Assembly (NCBI GenBank): GCA_038116745.1
Contig: JAYODW010000020.1
Span: forward strand, 16,810 to 80,809
Reading direction: 5' to 3'
DNA: 64,000 nucleotides
DNA from: JAYODW01 sp038116745
GTDB taxonomy: Bacteria; Pseudomonadota; Gammaproteobacteria; Ga0077536
A model generated the notes under the pieces. That model saw nothing but the letters and a program-made list of their open reading frames with translations, was not told the DNA's origin and made no database searches. Positions 33,026 through 41,869 of the stretch are shown piece by piece (the first letter of the stretch is position 1; the number at the start of each line of letters is the position of its first letter). The position numbers and the translations under genes were made by a program.

Positions 33026-33985
33026 ATGACCGAACCGATAGCGAAGCTCAGCGCCCTCGAGCATCCTGAAAGCTGGAGCCAGGGCTGCGCGTTTATCGAG
33101 GGTGAATTCGTACCCATCGCCGACGCAAAGATCCCCATGCTCGATTTCGGCTTCACCCGCTCAGACTGCACATACGACGTCGTTTCCGTTTGGAATGGGC
33201 ACTTCTTTCGTCTCGACGACCATCTGGCGCGTTTCACGCGCTCTTGCGCCCGCGGGCGTTTCACGCCACCGCTGTCTACCGAGCAGATGCGGAGCTGCCT
33301 CAGCGAATGCGTACGCCGCACAGGCCTTGATTCCGCCTATGTCGAAATGCTGGTCACCCGCGGAGTACCGGAAAACGGTGAGCGGGACCCGAGAAAAGTG
33401 CGCAATCGTTTTTATGCCTTTGCCATCCCTTACGTGTGGATCGCCTCTCCTGAAGTGCAGGAAACGGGCCTCAGTATGGTCATCGCACGCGATACGACCC
33501 GCATTGAGCCAGGGTCTGTCGACCCGACGATGAAGAACTTCCACTGGGGCGACCTGGTGCGCGGCCTGCTCGAGGCTTACGACCGCGATGCCGCCAACGT
33601 CGTGCTGCTGAACAGCGCGGGCCAGGTCACCGAGGGCCCGGGTTTCAATCTTTTCGCTTGGACCGACGGCGCGCTGTGGACGCCGGCTCACGGTGTCCTG
33701 GAAGGCATTACGCGGGCGACCGTACTTGAACTTGCCGCTGAGCAGCGCCTGCCTGTGCGGGTCACGGACTTCGGCCCGGATCGCTTGCGGCAGGCAGAAG
33801 AATTGTTTATCACGAGCACCGCGGGCGGGGTGATGCCGGTCACGCAGCTCGATGGCCTCCCCGTCGCCAACGGTCTTCCCGGTCCTGTCACGCTGGGTCT
33901 CCGTCGCGCCTACTGGGATGCCCATACGGATCCGCGCTGGTCAACACCGGCCGCGACGCACACCATGAAAGGCTCCAGGGAATGA
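33026..33985 (+). CDS. Class IV aminotransferase (D-amino acid/branched-chain type)
   Basis: A 319-residue fold-type IV PLP enzyme. DFGFTRSDCTYDVVSVWNG near residues 40-58 is the conserved N-terminal part. K170 in PTMKNFHWGDL is the likely Schiff-base lysine. NSAGQVTEGPGFNLFAW carries the conserved glutamate, and EELFITSTAGGVMPV the phosphate-binding loop. The layout is closer to D-amino acid transaminase/lyase members than to BCAT. Its last four bases overlap the next gene, which is also class IV, so the two are made together. Confidence 0.88.
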   Translation: MTEPIAKLSALEHPESWSQGCAFIEGEFVPIADAKIPMLDFGFTRSDCTYDVVSVWNGHFFRLDDHLARFTRSCARGRFTPPLSTEQMRSCLSECVRRTGLDSAYVEMLVTRGVPENGERDPRKVRNRFYAFAIPYVWIASPEVQETGLSMVIARDTTRIEPGSVDPTMKNFHWGDLVRGLLEAYDRDAANVVLLNSAGQVTEGPGFNLFAWTDGALWTPAHGVLEGITRATVLELAAEQRLPVRVTDFGPDRLRQAEELFITSTAGGVMPVTQLDGLPVANGLPGPVTLGLRRAYWDAHTDPRWSTPAATHTMKGSRE

Positions 33986-35064
33986 CCAACCCCATACGAC
34001 TCGAGGACACCACCGAGACCAATCCGGTGTCGCTCCCCTCTCCGCTCGGCTTCGGCCGAGTGTTCACCGACCGCATGTTCACCCAGCGTTACAACGCAGA
34101 GGACGGCTGGCACGACGCGACTATCGGTCCCTACCGGCCGTTCGAGCTTGATCCCGCCACGACGGTCTACCACAACGGACAGATGATCTTCGACGGGACC
34201 AAGGCCTATCGGCGGGACGATGGCGACATCAACCTGTTCCGCACCAGACTGAATGCTGAACGCTTCAATGAGTCGGCCGGTCGCATGGGCATGCCGCTGG
34301 TGCCTATTGAGGAACATCTCGCTGCGATAAGGGAGCTGGTGCGGCTGGAACATCGCTGGGTACCCGATCGCCCTGGCACATCGCTGTATATCCGTCCGGT
34401 GATGATCGCGACAGAAAAAACCCTGGAAGTGCGGGCCAGCCGCGAATATCTGCACTACATCATCCTCTCGCCGGTCGCGCCTTACTTCGCAGACGGCTTT
34501 GCCCCCGTCTCGGTTTATGTCTCAGACGAATATGTACGCGCCGTGCGCGGTGGCACAGGTGAAGCCAAAACACCCGGCAACTATGCGGGATCGATCGCGG
34601 CCACTGAAATCGCGCTGTCGCGGGGTTGCCAGCAGGTGTTATGGCTCGACGGCGTGGAGCGTCGCTACGTCGACGAAGTCGGGGCCATGAATATCGCCTT
34701 TGTCTTCAACGACAAGGAGATTGTTACCCCTACGCTGACCGGCGCCATCCTGCGGGGTGTCACCCGCCGCTCCCTGCTCGAGATGGCCCCCGACCTGGGC
34801 TATTCGGTGACGGAACGCCGGGTGCTGTTTCAGGAGATTGTTGACGGGCTCAGCAGCGGCACAGTCACCGAGATATTCGGCATGGGCACCGGCGCCGTTA
34901 TCGCCCCGGTCGGACGTCTGAACTACCAGGCGCAGGACATCGAAGTACGTGACGGCAGACCGGGCCCGGTGGCGACATCGCTCTACGAGTCTCTGACCGG
35001 CTTGCAGTACGGGCGCAGACCCGATCCCTACGGATGGACTGAACGCGTAGTGGTGCCAACCTAG
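33982..35064 (+). CDS. Branched-chain amino acid aminotransferase family protein (class IV)
   Basis: A 360-residue BCAT-II-like enzyme. The probable PLP lysine is K196 in RGGTGEAKTPGNYAGS, followed by QVLWLDG and VDEVGAMNIAF, then TPTLTGAILRGVTRRSLLE, and near the end EIFGMGTGAVIAPVG. It should transaminate a branched or bulky aliphatic amino acid with 2-oxoglutarate. Two different class IV transaminases from one overlapping pair is unusual for plain biosynthesis and suggests a catabolic or heteromeric role. The AhpD-like gene follows after 43 bases. Confidence 0.9.
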   Translation: MTNPIRLEDTTETNPVSLPSPLGFGRVFTDRMFTQRYNAEDGWHDATIGPYRPFELDPATTVYHNGQMIFDGTKAYRRDDGDINLFRTRLNAERFNESAGRMGMPLVPIEEHLAAIRELVRLEHRWVPDRPGTSLYIRPVMIATEKTLEVRASREYLHYIILSPVAPYFADGFAPVSVYVSDEYVRAVRGGTGEAKTPGNYAGSIAATEIALSRGCQQVLWLDGVERRYVDEVGAMNIAFVFNDKEIVTPTLTGAILRGVTRRSLLEMAPDLGYSVTERRVLFQEIVDGLSSGTVTEIFGMGTGAVIAPVGRLNYQAQDIEVRDGRPGPVATSLYESLTGLQYGRRPDPYGWTERVVVPT

Positions 35065-35107
35065 AAGCTTTTCATTTCTTTTTTGTGCTGAAACCAGAGG
35101 GATCCCC

Positions 35108-35578
35108 ATGAGCACGGTACCGCTGATCGAATACGAGGAGGCCAGCGCGGAGGTGCGCGCGGTCTATGACGAAATCCGCGCCTCGCGAAAGACCGATTTC
35201 ATCAACAACTTCTGGAAAGCGCTGGCGCATAACCCGGACCAGCTACGCCGCACCTGGGATCAGATCCGCGCTGTTATGGCGCCAGGCGCGCTGGACCCGA
35301 TGACCAAAGAGCTGATCTACATCGCGGTATCGGTTGCCAACGGGTGCGAATACTGCACGCACTCGCATACCGCCGCGGCCAGAGCGAAAGGCATGACCGA
35401 GGCGCAATATGCGGAGCTGCTCGCTGTGATCGGACTCGCCCACCAGACGAATGGACTGGTGACAACCTTGCAGGTCGAGGTGGATGACGCCTTCAACGCC
35501 CGACGGTCCCGCGCCCGCAGCACTCGGCGGGCTCGCCAGGCCTGTCGAGCGGCGCGCTGTGGCGGAAGAGCTAATTGA
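35108..35578 (+). CDS. Carboxymuconolactone decarboxylase/AhpD-like protein
   Basis: A 156-residue protein. The CMD/AhpD domain covers about residues 20-130, with the redox motif NGCEYCTHSHTAAARAKG (CxxC plus His). This suggests peroxidase or disulfide activity rather than lactone decarboxylation. After VEVDDAFNA the frame continues as an arginine-rich tail of about 25 residues (RRSRARSTRRARQACRAAR) that does not look like the family and overlaps the next gene in another frame. A lost stop codon or small indel at the 3' end is possible. It is probably in the aminotransferase transcript. Confidence 0.85.
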   Translation: MSTVPLIEYEEASAEVRAVYDEIRASRKTDFINNFWKALAHNPDQLRRTWDQIRAVMAPGALDPMTKELIYIAVSVANGCEYCTHSHTAAARAKGMTEAQYAELLAVIGLAHQTNGLVTTLQVEVDDAFNARRSRARSTRRARQACRAARCGGRAN

Positions 35579-36887
35579 GATCTACACCCGCGACAGTGCA
35601 GTCTACGCGCAGGCGCGCCGCGAACGCTTCGCGACAGTGCGTCAGCATACGGGCCTGGATGTGCTGGGCTCAGTTCTGGCGTCGATTGCGTTAGCGGTTT
35701 TTCTTTATCGCCCGGAGATAGCATCGACCGTGTGGTTGTGGCTGGTCGCGGTCAACGCGATGCCAGCGCTGCGGCTGTACCTCTCGCGCAGCAGCGCGCG
35801 CGGCGCTGTCGACCCTGACCACGAACTTCAGATCAACCGCCTGTTCGCACTGAGCCTGGTCATCGGCGGCGCCGCCTGGATGGCCGCTTTTTTTCTCCTG
35901 ACAGAACCGGCCGCTCTTCCCCAGCGCGCCAGCGTGGCCATCTGGCTGGTTGGTTCCAGCGCCTGGGTGGTCTCTGCCTATTCGCTGGTACTGGAGGCAG
36001 TGCTCGGCCTGCTGTTCGTGCAGATGATCCCGATCGCCGTGCACCTGTTCTTCTCCGGGGAGCCTGTGCAACAGCTTTTTGCCATCGGCGCTACCGTCTT
36101 CGTTCCGTGTATGTCTCTGATTGCAATTCGGAACAACATCCTGCTGATGCGCGGCGCCATCACGGAGCTCGAGAGACGCGAGCTTGTCAGCCAGCTCGAA
36201 GAGGAACGCCAGGCCGTGGTGACGCTGAATCGGGAGCTCGAACAGGACATAGAGCGCCGCCGGCTTGTCGAGTCCGATTTAAGGGAAGCAAAAACCCGCG
36301 CCGAGTCCCTGGCTGAAAGACTGGAGAAGCTGTCTGCGCTCGACGGCCTCACCGGCATTGCGAACCGACGTCGCTTCGATCAGACCCTGCAGCGCGAGTG
36401 GAGCCGCGCGTTACGCAGCCAGAAGCCACTGGCGCTGGTGCTCGGCGACATCGACTATTTCAAAGAGTACAACGACCGCTACGGCCATCAGGCGGGCGAC
36501 GCCGCACTGAGGCAGCTCGCGCAGCTGCTGGAACGCTCTGCGCGCCGGGGCGGTGACCTGGCGGCGCGCTACGGCGGCGAAGAATTCACCCTGCTCATGC
36601 CGGAAACAACGCTGAGTCAGGCGGTAAAAATGGCTGAGCTCGTGCGCGAAAGCCTGCAGCAGCTCGGCGTGCCGCACGACGCCTCCAAGGCCGCACACGT
36701 GCTGACAGCCAGCTTCGGTGTGACCGCCATGGTCCCTACCGAGGAAAGCTCACCGGCGCAGCTGGTCAAGGCAGCTGATGACGCGCTCTATGCCGCCAAA
36801 GCACAGGGGCGCAATATCGTGCTGACCAGCGACGGCGGCACCGATGGCTCATGCGTTCTTGATAGTCATTCCTCCATCGACCGGTAG
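35484..36887 (+). CDS. Membrane diguanylate cyclase (GGDEF)
   Basis: A 467-residue protein. The N-terminal part holds about five or six hydrophobic helices between residues 55 and 220, with no recognised sensor domain. A coiled coil spans about 225-285, and then the GGDEF domain begins at LSALDGLTGIANRRRFD. The active-site signature is GGEEF at 364-368, so it should be an active diguanylate cyclase making c-di-GMP. The inhibitory I-site is present as RGGD at 355-358, five residues upstream. The start at 35484 overlaps the AhpD-like gene by 95 bases; a GTG at about 35559 is an alternative. The 3' end overlaps the convergent SDR gene by 39 bases. Confidence 0.92.
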   Translation: MTPSTPDGPAPAALGGLARPVERRAVAEELIEIYTRDSAVYAQARRERFATVRQHTGLDVLGSVLASIALAVFLYRPEIASTVWLWLVAVNAMPALRLYLSRSSARGAVDPDHELQINRLFALSLVIGGAAWMAAFFLLTEPAALPQRASVAIWLVGSSAWVVSAYSLVLEAVLGLLFVQMIPIAVHLFFSGEPVQQLFAIGATVFVPCMSLIAIRNNILLMRGAITELERRELVSQLEEERQAVVTLNRELEQDIERRRLVESDLREAKTRAESLAERLEKLSALDGLTGIANRRRFDQTLQREWSRALRSQKPLALVLGDIDYFKEYNDRYGHQAGDAALRQLAQLLERSARRGGDLAARYGGEEFTLLMPETTLSQAVKMAELVRESLQQLGVPHDASKAAHVLTASFGVTAMVPTEESSPAQLVKAADDALYAAKAQGRNIVLTSDGGTDGSCVLDSHSSIDR

Positions 36888-37628
36888 ATGCGTGCCCGTG
36901 ATGTAACGGGCAGCCGGCAGGCAGAAGTTCAAGGTCGCGTGGGCAACTTCTTCTGGCTCCGCGTAGCGCTTCAGAGCCACCCTGCGACGCGCGAACTCAG
37001 CCTTTGCGTCCTCCGGGATCGCCGCAGTCATGCCAGTTCGGATCGGTCCCGGGCAGATGCAGTTCACCGTCACGCCACGGGTACCCAGCTCCACCGCTAA
37101 CGAGCGCGTCAGTCCAATAACGCCGGTCTTGGCTGCCGTGTAGGAACTCAGTCCCTTGGTCGCGCCCAGGCCTTCGGTCGAAGCGATATTCACGACCCTG
37201 CCACCCTCGCTCGCCAGCAGGTGGGGCAGACATTCACGGATCAACAGCACCTGGGCGGTGAGCAGAACGTCCACCGTGCGCCCCCAGGCTGCGGCGAAAT
37301 CTTCGGCTTCGAGCGGACGCTCGAGCGCGATCCCGGCGTTGTTCACCAGGATATCGAGCCCGCCCCAGCGCTCGACGATCGATGCGACGACCGCTTTCCG
37401 ATCGGCATCCGAACTTACATCCAGAACCCATCCCGCTGCGCTGCCGCCGGCCTGGGTGATCTCGTCCACAACCGCCTGCACTTTGTCTCCGTCGAGGTCG
37501 GTTACCGCAACGTGCGCACCCTCGTCAGCAAACAGATGCGCAGTAGCGCGCCCCATACCGCTGGCGGCACCGGTAACCAGGGCAATCCTGCCGGCAATAC
37601 TTCGGCTGAGCGTGCTTAATCGGGCCAT
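36849..37628 (-). CDS. SDR family oxidoreductase
   Basis: A 259-residue classical SDR. ALVTGAASGMGRAT is the nucleotide motif near residue 20, with TDLDGDK after the second strand (Asp, NAD preference). NNAGIALERP, the serine in VVNIASTEGLGATKG, the active YTAAK, and CPGPIRTGM complete the pattern. AAGGAG lies six bases before the ATG. The 3' end overlaps the convergent diguanylate cyclase by 39 bases. It follows the AMP-dependent ligase by 97 bases on the same strand, so the two may share a transcript and a catabolic pathway. Confidence 0.92.
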   Translation of the reverse strand: MARLSTLSRSIAGRIALVTGAASGMGRATAHLFADEGAHVAVTDLDGDKVQAVVDEITQAGGSAAGWVLDVSSDADRKAVVASIVERWGGLDILVNNAGIALERPLEAEDFAAAWGRTVDVLLTAQVLLIRECLPHLLASEGGRVVNIASTEGLGATKGLSSYTAAKTGVIGLTRSLAVELGTRGVTVNCICPGPIRTGMTAAIPEDAKAEFARRRVALKRYAEPEEVAHATLNFCLPAARYITGTHLPVDGGMTIKNA

Positions 37629-37725
37629 ACTTTTCTCCTTTCAGGTTGATCGTTCTGGGCGTGGTTGTGCGCTTATGAAAGAAAGCATTCAGCTCAGTGC
37701 AGCGGTGGCTTCCTGACAGCCCGCG

Positions 37726-39324
37726 CTATACGGAGGCGGCCGCGCCCTCAGCGAGGGCCTGTTCCGCGAGGGCCCGCAGCCGGGCTTTCTGGATCTTGGT
37801 TCCATTGGCACTCGCCGTGGTGGGAAAAGCCTCGATCGGGAACCATCGCTGCGGCACCTTGTAGCGTGCCAGTCGCGCCTGGCAGAACCTTTGCAACGCC
37901 GCCGCATCGAAAGCCGCTCCGGGTCTGACGACGACAAACGCGACGGGCCGGGAGCGGCCTTCCAGGCTGACGGCGACAACCTGACTGGCGCTGACAGCGT
38001 CGTGGCTATCGATCACCGCTTCGATCTCGAGGGGGCTGACCAGGAATCCGCCCAGACGCAGCACATCTCCCTTGCGCGCCAGGTAGCGAAAGCGCCCGTC
38101 GTTTTCCAGGTAGCCGAGATCGCCGGTGCGCAGGAAACCGTCAGCAGTAAACGCCTCCCGGGTTGCCTCCGGATTACCGAAATACTCAAGCATCACGCTT
38201 GGCCCGGAAAGCTCAATTTCACCGGTTTCGCCAGGGGCGAGCAGCGCGCCGCTGTCCACGTCCCGGATCCGCACCCTGGCAGAGGCTGAAATCGGCCGGC
38301 CACCTCCCTCGCGACGAGCTGCCTGCGGCAGCTCCACCGGCTGGATTGCGAACAGCGCGTGGCACTCGCTCATGCCATAAAGCCCGCAAAGCTTCAGCCC
38401 ACGCTGCTCAGCGGCCGCCACGATATCCTCGAGCTCCGGATTGAACGCCGCAAAGCCAACACGCACCAGACTGGGAAACGGAACCGCCTCGTTACGCGAT
38501 TTAAGCAGGGCGTCGATCATATCGTCCACCGCGTGCAGGTCGGTGATGCCGCGCGTCTGAATCAGGCGCGCAGCCCGCTCTGCGTCGAATACTTCCATCA
38601 GCTCGACGGGTACATGCCCGACGAGCGCAGCCAGTGCCTGAGTGAAGCCGAACACGCCGCACATGGGCAGAGCCTGGAGCAGCCGGCGTCCGGGCGCGGC
38701 CATACCCAGGCCGGCGACTACCTCACGCGCATGCGTCAGTACGGACTGCTGTGTATGGCAGACGAACTTCGGAGCGCGAGTGGTCCCGGAAGTGGTGAAG
38801 ATGATGCAACGATCGCCGTCATGCCCCGCCAGCGCTTCCAGCGGGTCCAAGGTCAGACAGTCTTCATAGCGGGACACGGGGATCGCCGGCGCAACCGGCA
38901 GGGCGGTCCCGCCGCTGCCACCGTAAGTCACGATGTGGCTGATATTGCTGAGCATCCGCGGCTCGATGCCGGACAGGATCCCAGCGAAATCGATACCGTG
39001 AAAGTCGGGCCACAGCACCAGCACTTCGGCACCTGAGCGGTGCAGAATGTCACCCACCTCGTGCGCCCGGAAGCGCGTATTCACCGACACGGCTATCGCA
39101 CCCAGCCTGACGCAGGCGAAAAACCCGGCCAGCCAGGCAGGGATATTGGGCAGCCACAAAGCAACACGTGTTCCCGGGCGAACGCCGAGTTCGCGCAGGG
39201 CCCGCGCGATACGCGCGCTGTCGTCCGCCAATCGAGCGGCGCTCCACTCGGTGTCCTGCCAGCTCAGCGCCTCCCGGTGTCGATCTCCCTCCGTCAGAAC
39301 AGAAATAAGCGCGCTCAAACACAC
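37726..39324 (-). CDS. AMP-dependent acyl-CoA ligase family protein
   Basis: About 532 residues with the adenylation fold: FTTSGTTRAPKFV near residue 185 (the P-loop, with Arg-Ala-Pro-Lys in place of the usual Gly-x-Pro-Lys), GLYGMSECHALF near 320, LRTGDLGYLENDGRFRYLARKGD (in parts) near 415-435 and the C-terminal lysine in ASANGTKIQKARLR. It activates a carboxylic acid as CoA ester. The start is uncertain: GTG at 39324 sits right after GAGGGA, while TTG at 39318 has better spacing. It is divergent from the MsbA-like exporter. Confidence 0.88.
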   Translation of the reverse strand: MCLSALISVLTEGDRHREALSWQDTEWSAARLADDSARIARALRELGVRPGTRVALWLPNIPAWLAGFFACVRLGAIAVSVNTRFRAHEVGDILHRSGAEVLVLWPDFHGIDFAGILSGIEPRMLSNISHIVTYGGSGGTALPVAPAIPVSRYEDCLTLDPLEALAGHDGDRCIIFTTSGTTRAPKFVCHTQQSVLTHAREVVAGLGMAAPGRRLLQALPMCGVFGFTQALAALVGHVPVELMEVFDAERAARLIQTRGITDLHAVDDMIDALLKSRNEAVPFPSLVRVGFAAFNPELEDIVAAAEQRGLKLCGLYGMSECHALFAIQPVELPQAARREGGGRPISASARVRIRDVDSGALLAPGETGEIELSGPSVMLEYFGNPEATREAFTADGFLRTGDLGYLENDGRFRYLARKGDVLRLGGFLVSPLEIEAVIDSHDAVSASQVVAVSLEGRSRPVAFVVVRPGAAFDAAALQRFCQARLARYKVPQRWFPIEAFPTTASANGTKIQKARLRALAEQALAEGAAASV

Positions 39325-39347
39325 TTCCCTCAGGTCACCCGAAAACG

Positions 39348-39370
39348 GCGCGCCGGCTGAGCCGGCGCGC
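39348..39370. promoter_or_regulatory. Perfect palindrome in the divergent intergenic region
   Basis: GCGCGCCGGC (39348-39357) and GCCGGCGCGC (39361-39370) form a 10-base perfect inverted repeat with a 3-base loop, followed by TTT. It lies between the starts of the AMP ligase and the ABC exporter, where a terminator is not expected. It could be an operator or an attenuator. Confidence 0.4.
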
Positions 39371-39421
39371 TTTCAAGAATACGATAGTATGCCGCGCCTG
39401 CTGCACAGCTCAGCCCGCCGC

Positions 39422-41236
39422 ATGTCCTCAAACCATCCCGCAGCCAAGCGCCGCCTGCGCGCACTGACGGCGCTCAAGCCTTTCCTGGCGCCCTACCGCA
39501 AGCGTCTGCTTGCCGCCGCCGTGGCGCTGCTGCTGGCCGCGCTGAGCATGCTGGCCATCCCCGTCGCGCTCCGGCATGTGATTGATCAGGCCGTGACACC
39601 ATCGCAGGATGATGCTGCAGCGATGCAATTCGCCCTGCTGCTGGCTCTGGCTGTCTCCGCAGGCGGACTCGCTGCACTGCGTTTTTATCTGGTGTCCTGG
39701 CTTGGTGAACGCGTGGTTGCGGACCTGCGCTCCCGCGTCTTCGGCCACCTGCTCCATCTCCCGACCGAATTCTACGAATCAACACCGAGCGGCGAACTCA
39801 TCTCACGCCTGACCGCGGACACCACCCTGATTCAGAACGTCGTCGGTAGCAGCATTTCAATCGCTCTACGCAGCACGCTGACTCTGTGCGGCGCGCTGAT
39901 CATGCTGGCGGTGACAAGCCTCAAACTGGCCTCGATCATCGTGGTCCTGGTGCCAGCTGTCGTACTGCCCATTGTTTTCATCGGACGGCGCGTGCGTCGG
40001 CTGTCACGCACTACTCAGGACCGTGTGGCCGACACGGCCGCGCTGGCGGGCGAGGTGCTGCACGCGATCAGCCTGGTACAGGCTTTCAACCTGGAGGATG
40101 TGCAGCGCCAGCGGTATGACGACGCGGTGGATGCCTCGTTTACTGCAGCCTGCGGGCGCATGCGCCAGAGAGCCTGGCTCACGGCCTACGCCATAGTGAC
40201 GGTTTTCAGCGGGCTCGTCGCCGTTCTCTGGCTGGGCGTGAACGAGGTTGTCAGCGGCTCAATGAGCAGCGGCCAGCTGGGTCAGTTTTTGCTCTATGCC
40301 CTGTTCGTCGGAGGTTCGACCGCCGGGCTTTCGGAGATTTGGGGCTCAATTCAGCAGGCGGCCGGTGCAGCGGAGCGCCTGGTTGAACTCCTGGCAACGC
40401 CACCGCTGCCCGCTGCGCCGTCAGGCATGCGCTCACTGCCTGCGCGACCACGCGGCGAGCTCTGCTTCCGAGAGATCGATTTTGGCTACCCTTCGCGCGC
40501 ACCGGACATGGCCCTGCGCGACTTTTCGCTGGACGTAGGCGCGGGGGAAACCGTTGCGCTGGTGGGGGCGTCCGGGGCCGGGAAAAGTACTGTATTTCAG
40601 CTCGTGCTGGGCTTCAGGCAACCCTCGCGCGGCTTCATCAGTCTCGACGGCGTGAAGATCAACGAGATGCCTCTCGCAACGCTGCGCAGCCACCTGGCGG
40701 TGGTCCCGCAGCAGACCGTACTGTTCGCCGACACCATCCGCGAGAACATCCGCATGGGCAGCCCCGGCGCATCCGATGCGGCGGTCCTGCGTGCTGCCTC
40801 TGCGGCCGGTGCAACCACATTCATCGAAGCGCTGCCGCTGGGATTTGACACTTTCGTCGGGGAAAAAGGCGTGCGCCTGTCTGGCGGGCAGCAACAGCGG
40901 ATCGCCATTGCGCGCGCGGCGCTGCGCGAGCCGGCGGTGCTGCTGCTGGACGAAGCCACCAGCGCACTCGATGCAGAGAATCAGGCCCTAGTCCAGACGG
41001 CTTTGTCCGGTCTGCAGAGCAACCGGACGACGTTGATCATTGCCCATCGCCTGTCTACCGTACGCGGGGCCGACCGCATTGTGCTTCTGGATCACGGGCG
41101 CATTGCCGGCATCGGTCGGCATGAAGATCTACTTCGTGAGCATCCGGGCTATGCGCGCCTCGCGCATCTGGAACTCGAACACGCGGACGGCAGTCCCGCC
41201 CGCCACTACGACACTGCTGCAGGAGGCCTGCTATGA
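39422..41236 (+). CDS. ABC transporter, fused permease/ATPase (MsbA-related exporter)
   Basis: I start at the ATG at 39422 (MSSNHPAAKRRLRAL), matching the usual N-terminus of the family; an ATG at 39389 is possible, and the frame to 39047 is a shadow of the ligase. The 604-residue product has a six-helix transmembrane domain (to about residue 320), then the ATPase: Walker A GASGAGKST, Q-loop PQQTVLFAD, signature LSGGQQQRIAIARA and Walker B VLLLDEATSALD. It resembles the MsbA-related group found across proteobacteria, which probably exports lipid or a hydrophobic compound. The GST gene overlaps it by four bases. Confidence 0.9.
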   Translation: MSSNHPAAKRRLRALTALKPFLAPYRKRLLAAAVALLLAALSMLAIPVALRHVIDQAVTPSQDDAAAMQFALLLALAVSAGGLAALRFYLVSWLGERVVADLRSRVFGHLLHLPTEFYESTPSGELISRLTADTTLIQNVVGSSISIALRSTLTLCGALIMLAVTSLKLASIIVVLVPAVVLPIVFIGRRVRRLSRTTQDRVADTAALAGEVLHAISLVQAFNLEDVQRQRYDDAVDASFTAACGRMRQRAWLTAYAIVTVFSGLVAVLWLGVNEVVSGSMSSGQLGQFLLYALFVGGSTAGLSEIWGSIQQAAGAAERLVELLATPPLPAAPSGMRSLPARPRGELCFREIDFGYPSRAPDMALRDFSLDVGAGETVALVGASGAGKSTVFQLVLGFRQPSRGFISLDGVKINEMPLATLRSHLAVVPQQTVLFADTIRENIRMGSPGASDAAVLRAASAAGATTFIEALPLGFDTFVGEKGVRLSGGQQQRIAIARAALREPAVLLLDEATSALDAENQALVQTALSGLQSNRTTLIIAHRLSTVRGADRIVLLDHGRIAGIGRHEDLLREHPGYARLAHLELEHADGSPARHYDTAAGGLL

Positions 41237-41868
41237 AGTTTTACGACTGCGCCATCGCTCCTAACCCAAGACGAGCACGAATGTTCATAGCGGAAAAAGA
41301 ACTCGACATTGAAATGGTCGAGGTGGATATCCTCGGCGGCGAAAACCTGCGTCCCGACTTCCTGGCGATCAATCCCCGCGGCCTGCTCCCCGTGCTCGAG
41401 TTGGACGACGGCACGCGCTTCGACGAGGTCATGGCAATCTGCCGCTATCTCGAGGCAGTCAAACCCGCACCGGCATTGCTCGGTCATGACCCTGTAGCTC
41501 AGGCCATCGTGGAGCAGCGTCAGCGCAAGATGGAATTCGACGGCATGATCGCGACCTCCGAGGTTTTCAGGAACAGTCATCCTGACTTCACCGAACGCGG
41601 GATCCCCGGCGGTGGGACAGCCGCGATCGCGGCTGTCCCCGGTCTTGTAGACCGAGGACGTCAGACACTGGGACGTTTCTTCGAGTGGCTTGAACGCTAC
41701 CTTGAAGACGCACCGTATGTCGCCGGTGAACGTTTCTCCATGGCTGACATCACGGCCGTGTGTGCAATCGATTTCGCCGCCTGGGTCAAGATCGGGATCC
41801 CGGAAAACAACCGGCGAACGCTCGCCTGGTATGAAGCGGTGTCCGCCCGTCCGAGCGCCAAAGCGTAG
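41233..41868 (+). CDS. Glutathione S-transferase family protein
   Basis: A 211-residue GST. The thioredoxin-like N-terminal domain has KFYDCAIAPNPRRARMFIAEK, the cis-proline INPRGLLPVLELDDG and the glutathione-contacting DEVMAICRYLE. The C-terminal helical domain contains RFSMADITAVCAIDFA (the N-capping box). The active-site residue is uncertain. Coupling to the exporter gene suggests conjugation of an electrophile followed by export, but that is inference. A related GST is at 48260-48910. Confidence 0.9.
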   Translation: MKFYDCAIAPNPRRARMFIAEKELDIEMVEVDILGGENLRPDFLAINPRGLLPVLELDDGTRFDEVMAICRYLEAVKPAPALLGHDPVAQAIVEQRQRKMEFDGMIATSEVFRNSHPDFTERGIPGGGTAAIAAVPGLVDRGRQTLGRFFEWLERYLEDAPYVAGERFSMADITAVCAIDFAAWVKIGIPENNRRTLAWYEAVSARPSAKA

Positions 41869-41869
41869 C

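Noticed and set aside
39047..39421. N-terminal extension of the MsbA-like exporter
   Set aside because: The extra 125 codons are antisense to the AMP ligase and contain no family sequence; the exporter start at 39422 fits relatives.
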